From positions 62,001-126,000 of the forward strand of contig NZ_JBBKTU010000001.1 in assembly GCF_037892605.1 (NCBI RefSeq): DNA of 64,000 bases, in the 5' to 3' direction. The notes below the pieces were generated by a model. That model ran no database searches. It was not told where the DNA came from and saw nothing but the letters and a program-made list of their open reading frames with translations. Positions 51,472 to 60,570 of the stretch are shown in pieces. The translations under genes and the position numbers were made by a program. This DNA is from Lacibacter sp. H407. GTDB lineage: Bacteria > Bacteroidota > Bacteroidia > Chitinophagales > Chitinophagaceae. The stretch's first letter is position 1. Every line of letters begins with the position of its first letter.

Positions 51472-51973
51472 CAGGCTCATAACTTCCGGTAAGGATTCGG
51501 ATGAAATCAACGAATGCCCAGATACCTACTCCTAAGATAATCAAATAACCAATGATTGCAAGAATAGGAAGTGTTGCAGCCTCACTTGCAGCAAATGCTA
51601 CTATGCCGGCTACATAAAGTGCAATGCCTATCAGCGTTAATCCAAGTTTAATGAAGCCATTTCGCTTATTGCCAAGATAGAAGTCATGCACCCCGAAACC
51701 TCCAAGAAAGAAAGCTAAAACAGCAGCAACAACTTTATTTTTATCCCCAGCTCTTTTACCAGCTTTTCCAATTTTTTCAAATTTGCTTTTCAAAACTTTC
51801 ATGAAGAGCTTTCCTTTTGAAACTTTTTGCTTTGAAGCAACAGCTGTTTTCGCAGGAGCGGCAACGAAACTTGCTTTAGCAGCATCGGATGCGTTTCCGG
51901 GTACGTAAACAATTCCTGAATTTGAGGTGAGGGTTACAACGAGGGTAACAAGAAGAAGAGCGAATTTCCGCAT
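51449..51973 (-). CDS. TM2-domain membrane protein
   Basis: 174 aa from the ATG at 51973 (signal MRKFALLLVTLVVTLTSNSG). Then GIVYVPGNASDAAKASF, a basic linker, and about 100-160 a TM2 domain: VVAAVLAFFLGGFGVHDFYL, GNKRNGFIKLGLTLIGIAL, VGIWAFVDFIRILTG. Known: TM2 is a two-helix module of unknown role. Upstream frame extension to 52060 encodes no plausible protein start. The shared N-terminus with the next gene suggests a duplicated export segment joined to different membrane parts. Confidence 0.85.
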   Translation of the reverse strand: MRKFALLLVTLVVTLTSNSGIVYVPGNASDAAKASFVAAPAKTAVASKQKVSKGKLFMKVLKSKFEKIGKAGKRAGDKNKVVAAVLAFFLGGFGVHDFYLGNKRNGFIKLGLTLIGIALYVAGIVAFAASEAATLPILAIIGYLIILGVGIWAFVDFIRILTGSYEPVDGSYTN

Positions 51974-52113
51974 AAAAAAAATTATGATTTTGGTTAAGAA
52001 TAGCAGCAAAATACTAAAAATCGTTTTACATAACCAATAGCATAAACATGTGATGTTCAAACAAGTGGATAAACTGTTAGTTCGTTTGTTTGAATTGATT
52101 CTTTACCGGAATA

Positions 52114-52144
52114 TTTTCTATTCTGCCTTCTTCCCTTATCTTCG
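52114..52144 (+). promoter_or_regulatory. Candidate promoter of the 50-aa membrane-protein gene
   Basis: TTTT (52114-52117), 19 bases, TATCTTCG (52137-52144), one mismatch in the -7 box. The ATG follows 15 bases later. Confidence 0.4.
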
Positions 52145-52159
52145 CCAAAATTTCAACGC

Positions 52160-52312
52160 ATGGAAAAGAAATCATCTGCATTAAACTGGATTTTGTTTTT
52201 TGTTTCTGTAGCTGCTTTTGTGCTGCTGTACATCAGCCCATATGCAAATTACATTACCGTTACACTTCCTTTTATTGTGTATTACCTGGCAAAAGCGTTG
52301 GATCTGATCTAA
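52160..52312 (+). CDS. 50-aa single- or double-span membrane protein
   Basis: Read directly: ATG at 52160-52162, TAA at 52310-52312. Begins MEKKSSALNWILFFVSVAAF, then VLLYISPYANYITVTLPFIV and ends YYLAKALDLI. Two hydrophobic stretches separated by ISPYANY. A promoter-like site lies upstream and a GC-rich, T-tailed hairpin 22 bases downstream, so it looks like a complete small transcription unit. No known family. Confidence 0.65.
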   Translation: MEKKSSALNWILFFVSVAAFVLLYISPYANYITVTLPFIVYYLAKALDLI

Positions 52313-52334
52313 TAAACGAATCTCTTTTTATACG

Positions 52335-52358
52335 GCCCGTTGCTGAAAAGTGACGGGC
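52335..52358 (+). terminator. Terminator of the 50-aa gene
   Basis: GCCCGT (52335-52340), 12-base loop, ACGGGC (52353-52358), then TTTTTATTTT. Confidence 0.8.
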
Positions 52359-52390
52359 TTTTTATTTTCATATTTTTCTAAAAATAACTA

Positions 52391-52414
52391 AGCCCCGACT
52401 TCTCAGTCGGGGCT
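52391..52414 (-). terminator. Terminator of dnaK
   Basis: Minus strand AGCCCCGACT (52414-52405), loop GAGA, AGTCGGGGCT (52400-52391), then TAGTTATTTTTAG. A perfect 10-bp stem 34 bases after the dnaK stop. Confidence 0.85.
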
Positions 52415-52448
52415 CATCTTTATCATCGTAGCACAATTCCTTTGTGCT

Positions 52449-54353
52449 TTACTTCACTTCTTCAAACTGCGCATCTTCCACATTGTCGTTCGCAGCACCT
52501 GCCGTTGCACTTGGACCGGCATCAGCACCGGGTTGTGCTCCCTGCGTTTCCTGTGTTGCTTTGTACATTTCTTCGCTGGCTGCAGTCCATGCTGTGTTAA
52601 GCTCGGTCATAGCGGTATCGATCGCTGCTACATCCTGTGCTTTGTGTGCATCTTTCAGCTTGGTTAAAGCAGCTTCGATCGGTGCTTTTTTATCGTCACC
52701 AATTTTATCACCATACTCTTTCAGTTGCTTTTCTGTTTGGAAAATCAAACTGTCGGCTGTATTGATCTTTTCTACTTTTTCCTTTTCTGCTTTATCGGTT
52801 GCTTCATTGGCCTTCGCCTCGGTCTTCATTTTCTCGATCTCTTCTTTGGTCAATCCGCTACCTGCTTCAATACGTATCTTCTGCTCTTTACCCGTGCCTT
52901 TGTCTTTTGCACTTACATGCAACAAACCATTGGCATCAATATCAAACGTTACTTCAATTTGCGGAACACCACGTGGGGCCGGTGGAATACCATCAAGGTT
53001 GAAAATACCCAGACTCTTATTATCCTTACTCATCGGGCGTTCGCCTTGCAGAATATGAATTTGAACACCGGGTTGATTATCGGAAGCCGTACTGAATGTT
53101 TCTGATTTCTTCGAAGGAATGGTTGTGTTGCTTGGGATCAACGTTGTCATTACACCACCTAAGGTTTCAATACCCAAGCTGAGCGGCGTAACATCGAGCA
53201 ACAATACATCCTTCACCTCACCTGTTAATACCGCACCTTGAATAGCTGCACCAATGGCAACTACTTCATCCGGATTTACACTACGGTTTGGTTTTTTACC
53301 AAAGAACTTTTCAACGATCTCCTGTACTTTCGGAATTCGTGAACTACCACCCACCAAAATCACTTCATCAATATCAGAGGTAGAAAGTCCTGCATCTTTC
53401 AATGCCAGTTCGCATGGCTTCAAACAACGCTCAAACAATTTATCGGCCAGTGCTTCAAATTTTGCACGGGTTAATTTCACCACTAAGTGTTTTGGAACAC
53501 CATCAACTGCTGTTACATATGGTAAGTTAACCTCTGTTTCGCTTGAAGATGATAATTCAACTTTTGCTTTTTCAGCTGCTTCTTTTAAACGTTGCAGCGC
53601 CATTGGATCTTTGCGAAGATCGATTGCTTCCTGATTTTTAAATTCATCAGCCAACCAATCGATGATCACTTTATCAAAATCATCACCACCAAGGTGTGTG
53701 TCACCATTGGTAGATTTTACTTCAAATACACCATCGCCCAATTCCAATACAGAAATATCAAATGTACCACCACCGAGATCGAACACGGCGATCTTTTGAT
53801 CTTTGTGCTTTTTATCCAAGCCATATGCCAAGGCCGCAGCAGTTGGTTCGTTCACAATACGACGAACATTCAATCCTGCAATTTCACCGGCTTCTTTTGT
53901 AGCCTGGCGCTGGGCATCGTTAAAGTAGGCAGGCACGGTAATCACCGCTTCTGTTACTTCCTGGCCGAGATAATCTTCAGCCGTCTTCTTCATTTTCTGT
54001 AACACCATCGCAGAAATTTCCTGCGGAGTGTACAATCTGCCATCTATGTCAATACGAACGGTATTATTGTCACCCTGAGCTACTTTATAGCTCCAATGTT
54101 TAATTTCTTCGCCTACCTCGTTAAACTGGCGGCCCATAAAACGTTTTACTGAACTGATGGTATTAACAGGGTTTGTGATTGCCTGACGCTTCGCCGGATC
54201 ACCCACTTTACGTTCACCATTTTTCAGAAAAGCTACGATTGACGGGGTTGTACGACGGCCCTCATCGTTTGCAATTACTACCGGTTCTGCCCCTTCCATT
54301 ACGGATACACAGCTATTGGTAGTTCCTAAGTCGATTCCTATAATCTTTCCCAT
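52449..54353 (-). CDS. dnaK: Chaperone DnaK (Hsp70)
   Basis: 634 aa. ATPase domain: [100 protein letters not shown]. Substrate-binding domain from about 390 ([20 protein letters not shown]), helical lid, and the acidic C-terminus DAQFEEVK. Known: ATP-driven folding with DnaJ and GrpE. dnaJ and grpE are not adjacent. No heat-shock promoter or CIRCE was recognised in the 228-base upstream gap. Confidence 0.98.
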   Translation of the reverse strand: MGKIIGIDLGTTNSCVSVMEGAEPVVIANDEGRRTTPSIVAFLKNGERKVGDPAKRQAITNPVNTISSVKRFMGRQFNEVGEEIKHWSYKVAQGDNNTVRIDIDGRLYTPQEISAMVLQKMKKTAEDYLGQEVTEAVITVPAYFNDAQRQATKEAGEIAGLNVRRIVNEPTAAALAYGLDKKHKDQKIAVFDLGGGTFDISVLELGDGVFEVKSTNGDTHLGGDDFDKVIIDWLADEFKNQEAIDLRKDPMALQRLKEAAEKAKVELSSSSETEVNLPYVTAVDGVPKHLVVKLTRAKFEALADKLFERCLKPCELALKDAGLSTSDIDEVILVGGSSRIPKVQEIVEKFFGKKPNRSVNPDEVVAIGAAIQGAVLTGEVKDVLLLDVTPLSLGIETLGGVMTTLIPSNTTIPSKKSETFSTASDNQPGVQIHILQGERPMSKDNKSLGIFNLDGIPPAPRGVPQIEVTFDIDANGLLHVSAKDKGTGKEQKIRIEAGSGLTKEEIEKMKTEAKANEATDKAEKEKVEKINTADSLIFQTEKQLKEYGDKIGDDKKAPIEAALTKLKDAHKAQDVAAIDTAMTELNTAWTAASEEMYKATQETQGAQPGADAGPSATAGAANDNVEDAQFEEVK

Positions 54354-54529
54354 GATCTGGATTGTTTTTTAAGTTCACTGATATTACTCAATGATAATGC
54401 CATGGGGGGTGGATGTGAAAAATTGGCAGATACCATCCTGCATTATGGTCGGATGAAGCAGTACTGGCGCTCTTAGCCAGCTATTTATGAGTAGATGTCA
54501 GCCCAGATGCTACAGGTTGAGACTTTCAA

Positions 54530-54559
54530 TTGGGCAGATAAGAACCAGCCCTATCTTTG
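54530..54559 (+). promoter_or_regulatory. Promoter of lysC
   Basis: TTG (54530-54532), exactly 19 bases, TATCTTTG (54552-54559), the best promoter match in the window. Predicted start near 54564, which excludes the longer in-frame start at 54495 and supports the ATG at 54582. Confidence 0.7.
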
Positions 54560-54581
54560 CCAGCAAATTCTAAAACACAGC

Positions 54582-55847
54582 ATGCAGGTTTTCAAATTCG
54601 GTGGTGCCAGCGTAAGCAACTATGAAAAAGTACAGAACCTTGGCCGCATTGTTCAGCAATTTCCCGATGAGCAATTGATGATCGTTATTTCGGCCATGGG
54701 CAAAACCACCAATGCACTCGAAAAAGTAGCCGAAGCATTTTTTGCCGGAAAGAAAGAGGAAGCACTGCAATTATTCCGGGCGGTGAAACTGCAGCACCTG
54801 GATGAAGCCAAGTATTTACTGGTTACTCATTTTAACCCATTGATGGAGCAGTTCAATAATTTCTTTACCGAAATAGAATGGTTATTGTACGATCAGCCTG
54901 TTCGTGAATACGATTATTATTACGATCAGATCGTTTGTTTAGGAGAATTGCTCAGCACATCTATTGTAAGTGCTTACTTAAATGAGATCGGATTGAAGAA
55001 TCAATGGATCGATGTGCGGGATGTATTCCGCACCGATGATAATTTTAGAGACGCAGCCATTGATTTTGATTTCACCCAAGAGCAGGTAAATTCATTGGTA
55101 AAGCCTTTGTTTGCTACAAACAATATTGTGGTTACACAAGGCTTTATTGGTTGCACCGATGAAAACGAAAGCACTACACTGGGCAGGGAAGGAAGTGATT
55201 ATTCAGCAGCCGTATTTGCTTATATGCTCGATGCAGAAAGTGTTTCTATTTGGAAAGATGTAAAAGGAGTGATGAATGCTGACCCTAAACAATTTGCCGA
55301 TGCACAATACATCAGTGAGTTGAATTATGATGAAGTGATCGAGATGGCTTATTATGGCGCACAGGTAATTCATCCAAAAACCATCAAACCGTTACAGAAT
55401 AAAAATATTCCGTTGTACGTAAAATGTTTTGCTGATGCTTCGTTACCCGGCACGGTGATCCACAATCATTCCGTAAAAAATCTGCCACCGATCATTGTTG
55501 TGAAACAAAACCAGGTGTTGCTGCAATTGCACACAAAAGATTTTTCGTTCATTGGTGAACAACCGATGAGTGACTTGTATGAAATGATGGCGAAGCTCCA
55601 CATCAAACCCAACCTCATTCAAACACATGCTGTGAGTTTACAACTCTGCCTGGACGATCGCAGCGATAAAATTGAAAAGCTTGCATTGGCAGCATCACAA
55701 GAATTTGATGTGCAGGTGGAGAAAGGCTTAACACTGCTCAGCATCCGCCATTACAACAATGAGATCATTGAAAAACTTACTGCCGGGAAAACTATTGAGT
55801 TGAAACAGCAAAGTCCGGAAACGATTCAATTGTTGATGGTGAATTGA
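54582..55847 (+). CDS. lysC: Aspartate kinase
   Basis: 421 aa from MQVFKFGGASVSNYEKV (ATG at 54582). Motifs: KFGGASV (ATP/Asp site), IVISAMGKTTNALEKVA, GELLSTSIVSAYLNEIG, VTQGFIGCTDENESTTLGRE, GSDYSAAVFAYMLDAESVSI, WKDVKGVMNADPKQF. The C-terminal 130 residues are ACT-like, probably lysine-sensitive. Known: phosphorylates aspartate for Lys, Met and Thr synthesis and diaminopimelate. Monofunctional. The stop codon abuts that of the converging gene. Confidence 0.93.
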   Translation: MQVFKFGGASVSNYEKVQNLGRIVQQFPDEQLMIVISAMGKTTNALEKVAEAFFAGKKEEALQLFRAVKLQHLDEAKYLLVTHFNPLMEQFNNFFTEIEWLLYDQPVREYDYYYDQIVCLGELLSTSIVSAYLNEIGLKNQWIDVRDVFRTDDNFRDAAIDFDFTQEQVNSLVKPLFATNNIVVTQGFIGCTDENESTTLGREGSDYSAAVFAYMLDAESVSIWKDVKGVMNADPKQFADAQYISELNYDEVIEMAYYGAQVIHPKTIKPLQNKNIPLYVKCFADASLPGTVIHNHSVKNLPPIIVVKQNQVLLQLHTKDFSFIGEQPMSDLYEMMAKLHIKPNLIQTHAVSLQLCLDDRSDKIEKLALAASQEFDVQVEKGLTLLSIRHYNNEIIEKLTAGKTIELKQQSPETIQLLMVN

Positions 55848-57779
55848 TTATTGTTTGATCAGTTTAGCAGAATAAACTTCGCCATTAATTTCTAAACGAA
55901 GATGATAAATACCCGCAGGTAAATCTTTCAAATCAAGTTTTGTGTTTGTTTGAGATGCTGGTATTATTATTTGCTGCGTTTGTACCCGTCTTCCGTTAAC
56001 ATCTGTCACAACAATTCCAGCTCTGCCATTGACATTTGCAGGCAGTTGGATTGTTACTTCACTGGTTGCAGGATTTGGATAAAGATTGAACGTTTTCGCT
56101 ACGCCTGTTTCAAAAAATACATGATTCGAATATTGACGTTCGCCGCTCAACGCATAAACTATAAGTCGATAAGTAGCATTTGAGTTAATTTCTTCATCCG
56201 TATAAAAACCATTTACTGTTGATGGATGAAATTGTTCAGTAACTTTTTTGAACTGTTCATTACCTGTTTTTCGTTCCAAAATAACTTTCTGAACATTATC
56301 AACATTCGTGAATGTCCAGTTGAGTCGTATTGATCCACCGTGTCGTTTACCACTAAATTGTTTCAACAGATCAAGTGGCAAAATAGAGCAGTTGATGGTG
56401 TTGGTTCCTTGGGGGGCAACAAAACCTGATTTGACAAGGCCTGGGCTGCCGGAAGCTGCATCGTTTGTTCCGCCATTACAAGTTGAAGTACTTGTTATTG
56501 TTCCGGCACTTCCACCAATTACGTTTGTTGTGGGAGGAACGGCACCAGCATACCAAATTATTCCCCCACCTCCACCTCCGCCCGGTCCAGGACATTGTGC
56601 CTGAAAGCCGGAATTATTTCCATTCGCACCTTTTGCCTCTATTGTTACACTACCTGAATAACTTGTTACATTCAATAAAACGGTCCCTCCGCCTCCACCA
56701 CCACCTCCACCATCTCCCTTGGACGCATTTGAGGGATTTACTCCGGCATTTAAACCTTGAGAGCCATTTGCTGAAATAGTATAAGAATTACCGATAATTT
56801 GATTGGATTTAATATAGATAATACCCCCACCATTTCCACCGGGAGTACCTTCTGCATTGTTTGCGTGTCCAGAACCTCCTCCCCCACCTAAGAAAATTTT
56901 GTTCATACTTGTATCGTAACCATAAATGTCGAGAGAAGCTCCTCCAATTCCAAAATGAGTGCCTGAACAACCCGTAGGATTATCTTGCATGCCACCACGT
57001 CCGCCACCTCCATAGTTACCTCCTCCACCTCCACCTGTATTGTGATTATTACCCCCCCCGCCTCCATTGGATTGCTTACCCTTTCCGCCCTCGTAATTTA
57101 TATTTGTAACATTCAACCCCTCGCCTTTATATGCGCCATTTGTCCAGTCATCTAAGGTACCTGCGTTAATTGCATAGCTAAACGCTGAACTTGTGAACAC
57201 ACATTCTGAAAAACGAACAAGCGATCCTCCTGTAAATCCTGCCCCATCTGCATTAATATTTGCAGCCAGTGACAAAGTTCCATTTACTTCAAATGCCAAT
57301 ACACCTCCCAAACCCGTTGATGCATTCCATGGAGTTGGAGATAAAGTACCCGTTACAAAAATGTCTTGATTGAAAACGGGAACACGTACCACCTGAACCA
57401 TTGATACGTCATAATCATCATGAAGAAGATGATTACTTAAAACAATAGTATTATTTAAAAACCCGCAGATAGATGAGAACTCGTATTTACCGGTATTTGC
57501 AATGGAACTAATGTTTCCATAATTTGAATTGTTTGCTTGATTAATCGTAGCTCCCTTCATTTGTATAATCAGCACACGATCGCCGGTTGACAGCCCTGTT
57601 ATACTTTCTAATGTAATACCTGAATATGAATAAGTATTGTGAGTGCCGTTGTTTATAATGGCTGTTGCCTTATAATATCTATTGAGGTTTGTACCGGATA
57701 TAGTTTGCCCCTCGCTTTTCTGTGAAATAAAAAAAGCAGTTAGAGATAAGCAGATAATTATAAACTGTCCAGGTTTCAT
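55848..57779 (-). CDS. Glycine-rich secreted protein with T9SS type A sorting domain
   Basis: 643 aa. Signal peptide (FIIICLSLTAFFISQKSEGQ). About 25-230: beta-rich domain (GDRVLIIQMKGATINQANNS). About 230-470: Gly-rich repeats such as GGGGGNNHNTGGGGGGNYGG and GDGGGGGGGGGTVLLNV, likely surface-exposed. About 490-560: fibronectin-like beta-sandwich. Last 75: sorting domain with TFNLYPNPATSEVTIQL, GIVVTDVNGRRV and LPAGIYHLRLEING. Known: such cargo is moved by the type IX system and anchored to the surface. Role unknown; an adhesin or matrix protein is plausible. Confidence 0.85.
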   Translation of the reverse strand: MKPGQFIIICLSLTAFFISQKSEGQTISGTNLNRYYKATAIINNGTHNTYSYSGITLESITGLSTGDRVLIIQMKGATINQANNSNYGNISSIANTGKYEFSSICGFLNNTIVLSNHLLHDDYDVSMVQVVRVPVFNQDIFVTGTLSPTPWNASTGLGGVLAFEVNGTLSLAANINADGAGFTGGSLVRFSECVFTSSAFSYAINAGTLDDWTNGAYKGEGLNVTNINYEGGKGKQSNGGGGGNNHNTGGGGGGNYGGGGRGGMQDNPTGCSGTHFGIGGASLDIYGYDTSMNKIFLGGGGGSGHANNAEGTPGGNGGGIIYIKSNQIIGNSYTISANGSQGLNAGVNPSNASKGDGGGGGGGGGTVLLNVTSYSGSVTIEAKGANGNNSGFQAQCPGPGGGGGGGIIWYAGAVPPTTNVIGGSAGTITSTSTCNGGTNDAASGSPGLVKSGFVAPQGTNTINCSILPLDLLKQFSGKRHGGSIRLNWTFTNVDNVQKVILERKTGNEQFKKVTEQFHPSTVNGFYTDEEINSNATYRLIVYALSGERQYSNHVFFETGVAKTFNLYPNPATSEVTIQLPANVNGRAGIVVTDVNGRRVQTQQIIIPASQTNTKLDLKDLPAGIYHLRLEINGEVYSAKLIKQ

Positions 57780-57858
57780 GTGGTGGGTTTTTCCACTGGC
57801 TTACATAGCGCTTTACATGAATGTTGGAGTTTGGGTTGTGGTTTGCGTTTGAAAGATA

Positions 57859-59028
57859 CTACAAATCTTCGGGAGCAGAGATATTCAGATTCTGTATCAG
57901 TTTTGTATTCACGGCTTCCCCATCTTTCGTTGCAGGTTGCCATTTCAATTCTTTTTCGAATTTTTGTTTCACCAGCTTATTTAATTCTGTATGACCGCCA
58001 CGAATTACATTGGCCAATGCAGTATTACCGTTTTTATCAACAATAAATTCTACCTGTATCGACATCGAAGCATTGCCATTCAACATAGGCACTAACGACT
58101 GGCTCAAATTGTATAACCATTTCTGCAAGGCTGCATTTCCTTCTTTGTAAAAAGGAACCACATCTACTTTCTCCTCCAATGCCCATGCGGCATATGGATT
58201 TGATACATTATTTGTTTCAACAATTTTTATCCGTTTCACCTTCGGTGTTTCGGGATTGGTGGCTACAACATAACTGCCATCTCTTGCAATCAATACTGTT
58301 GGAAGTTGATGGGTATCTTCAAAATATTCGTATGCATCTCTGATCTGCGATGCAAACTCCTGTACTCCTTGTTTATTTTTTGTTTTGGAAACAAGTTGAT
58401 CCATTGCTTTTTTACTTTCGTAACGCACAGGATAAATATGTACCGGAATAAAATCCTGTCCCTGATCTTTTACTACCGAAGCCAGGTAATACACCTGTTC
58501 GATCAATGAATCAGTAAGTGGCAAGCATCCAATAGTAACACAGTTACCATGAATATAAATATCGCCGCCTGGTTTATTATGATCGCTGAGAATTGCATCA
58601 GATGCGTTGGGATAATTTAAACCAAGTGCCAGATGATAATTACTGTTGGGTTTAAACTCATTGATGTAATAAAACCCTTCGGGTATTTGTTTGTCGCCTT
58701 CTTTTCGTTTTGGACCGTATGTGCCGGAGGTAGCACACACTTTATAGACTTTAAACAACTGGAATGTTTCTGCCCAATCATTTTTTAACCAAACCTCTAA
58801 TTGCTTTTCATGTTTGAATGCTCGTACGTACATGTATTTGGCAGGCCATTGAAATCCTTTTTCCTTCAACTCCTTTTTTAAAGAGTCTTCCACCTTTGCG
58901 AACATATTTGTAAAGCGAAGATTTTTTCCGGAAGAAGAAACTGAACCTTCCAGTGCATACTGTGCCTTAACGGACATGACCGGAAGAAGGAAAAATAAAA
59001 GTTTGACTAAAAGTCTTTTATTGAGCAT
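57859..59028 (-). CDS. Exported L,D-transpeptidase with TonB-C-like C-terminal domain
   Basis: 389 aa from MLNKRLLVKLLFFLLPVMSV (ATG at 59028; signal peptide ends in KAQ). About 70-230: YafK/ErfK-type YkuD fold with active-site IHGNCVTIGCLPLTD (His and Cys). The C-terminal 90 residues (SIQVEFIVDKNGNTALANVI, then LNKLVKQKFEKELKWQPATK, DGEAVNTKLIQNL) match the TonB C-terminal pattern. Known: the first part remodels murein; TonB-C usually contacts outer-membrane receptors or peptidoglycan. The combination in one protein is unusual to me. Confidence 0.85.
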   Translation of the reverse strand: MLNKRLLVKLLFFLLPVMSVKAQYALEGSVSSSGKNLRFTNMFAKVEDSLKKELKEKGFQWPAKYMYVRAFKHEKQLEVWLKNDWAETFQLFKVYKVCATSGTYGPKRKEGDKQIPEGFYYINEFKPNSNYHLALGLNYPNASDAILSDHNKPGGDIYIHGNCVTIGCLPLTDSLIEQVYYLASVVKDQGQDFIPVHIYPVRYESKKAMDQLVSKTKNKQGVQEFASQIRDAYEYFEDTHQLPTVLIARDGSYVVATNPETPKVKRIKIVETNNVSNPYAAWALEEKVDVVPFYKEGNAALQKWLYNLSQSLVPMLNGNASMSIQVEFIVDKNGNTALANVIRGGHTELNKLVKQKFEKELKWQPATKDGEAVNTKLIQNLNISAPEDL

Positions 59029-59193
59029 ACTGGATTTTATTGAACGGCTTGCCAACAAAAATATTTCAAAATGTGCATAAAATTAAGTGAAATAACACAT
59101 AAATTAATACCCCGAGTTTACACGAACGATTGTCTGTGCTTTTTACCTGCGATCTTGTATAATATACGACGCCAAAAAAGCTGATTCAAAAAA

Positions 59194-59210
59194 GGGCAGT
59201 ACAACTGCCC
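59194..59210 (-). terminator. Terminator of hpd
   Basis: Minus strand GGGCAGT (59210-59204), loop TGT, ACTGCCC (59200-59194), then a run of six T. It starts 8 bases after the hpd stop. Confidence 0.88.
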
Positions 59211-59217
59211 CGTATTG

Positions 59218-60348
59218 TTACAAATTTCCTCTGGCTTCCTGTTCACGCTCAATTGCTTCGAACAAGGCTTTGAAATTTCCCTTGCCAAAACTCTGCGCAC
59301 CTTTGCGTTGAATGATTTCGAAAAACAAGGTGGGCCTGTCTTCAACTGGCTTCGTAAAAATCTGGAGTAAATATCCCTCATCATCCCTGTCAACAAGGAT
59401 ACCGAGTTCCTTTAATGGTTGCAGATCTTCATCAATATGACCAACCCGATCAAGCAGATCATCATAATACGTAGTGGGTACCTGCAGAAATTCCACTCCC
59501 CTGCTGCGTAAAGCTGTAACTGTTTCTACAATATTATTGGTAGCCATGGCCACATGCTGCACACCTTCGCCATCGTAATAATCAAGATATTCTTCTACCT
59601 GTGATTTTTTCTTTCCTTCGGCCGGTTCGTTAATAGGAAATTTCACATAGCCATTGCCGTTACTCATCACCTTACTCATCAACGCTGAATATTCAGTGGA
59701 AATATCATTGTCATCGAAGCTGAGAATATTGCGAAAGCCCATCACTTCTTCATAAAATTTCACCCAGGGGTTCATTTGGTTCCATCCAACATTCCCCACA
59801 CAATGATCCACATATTGCAGACCTGTTTCTGCTGTTTTAAAATAAGGGTTACTCCATGCACGGAAGCCCGGCATAAATATTCCATTGTAGTTTTTCCTTT
59901 CAATAAATAAATGAACGGTATCGCCATAGGTATGGATACCGCTGATGACAACTTCACCATCATCATCCGTAAGTGTTGTAAGGTCTTTGTATTTTTTTGC
60001 ACCCCGTTTGGTGGTTTCTTCCAAAGCCGATGCAGCATCCTCTACTTTCAACGCCAATGCTTTTACTCCATCGCCATGTTTATAAATATGGTCTGCTATG
60101 TCGTTACCCGAACGTAATGGCGTTGTCAGCATCAGGGTGAGTTTATTCTGACGAACTACATAACTCGTTCTGTCTTTCATACCTGTTTCCGGACCGGCGT
60201 ACGCCAGTGGTTGAAAACCAAAAGCAGTAATATAATAATGAGCTGCCTGTTTGGCGTTACCCACATAAAATTCTACATAATCAGTTCCATGTAAGGGAAG
60301 AAAATCTTTTTGCACAGCTTGTTGTTTGTTAACAGTGATTGTTGACAT
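59218..60348 (-). CDS. hpd: 4-hydroxyphenylpyruvate dioxygenase
   Basis: 376 aa. Two VOC halves: DYVEFYVGNAKQAAHYYITA and LQYVDHCVGNVGWNQMNPWV. Iron ligands in VDHCVGNV (His), GVQHVAMATNNIVETV (His) and PTLFFEIIQRKGAQSFGKGN (Glu), with the conserved C-terminal FGKGNFKALFEAIEREQ helix. Known: converts hydroxyphenylpyruvate to homogentisate, the second step of tyrosine breakdown. Homogentisate dioxygenase is not next to it. It thus opposes the tyrA product made by the aromatic operon in the same window. Confidence 0.97.
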   Translation of the reverse strand: MSTITVNKQQAVQKDFLPLHGTDYVEFYVGNAKQAAHYYITAFGFQPLAYAGPETGMKDRTSYVVRQNKLTLMLTTPLRSGNDIADHIYKHGDGVKALALKVEDAASALEETTKRGAKKYKDLTTLTDDDGEVVISGIHTYGDTVHLFIERKNYNGIFMPGFRAWSNPYFKTAETGLQYVDHCVGNVGWNQMNPWVKFYEEVMGFRNILSFDDNDISTEYSALMSKVMSNGNGYVKFPINEPAEGKKKSQVEEYLDYYDGEGVQHVAMATNNIVETVTALRSRGVEFLQVPTTYYDDLLDRVGHIDEDLQPLKELGILVDRDDEGYLLQIFTKPVEDRPTLFFEIIQRKGAQSFGKGNFKALFEAIEREQEARGNL

Positions 60349-60534
60349 GATCTTTGTTTTTTCAATTCAGGAATAAAAATTGACGGTTCAGGGAGAACGA
60401 ACCTTTTCTCAAACAATCAGTTGGAATCAATTGCCAACACTTCCATCAGCAAACAGTAATTGCTGCGTTTATCGTTGAAGCGTTTGTTGGCATAATCGGG
60501 GTGCATTGGGTAAAATTAAATAAAACCGGCAACT

Positions 60535-60566
60535 TCTGACTGAAAGCTTCTCAGCAATTATCTTTG
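60535..60566 (+). promoter_or_regulatory. Candidate promoter of purK
   Basis: TCTG (60535-60538), 20 bases, TATCTTTG (60559-60566, perfect -7 box). The box ends 4 bases before the ATG at 60571, which implies a leaderless or near-leaderless message. Confidence 0.5.
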
Positions 60567-60570
60567 CGCC

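Noticed and set aside
54495-54581. Longer start of the aspartate kinase at 54495
   Set aside because: It lies upstream of the strong promoter TTG-N19-TATCTTTG, and the family N-terminus begins at 54582.
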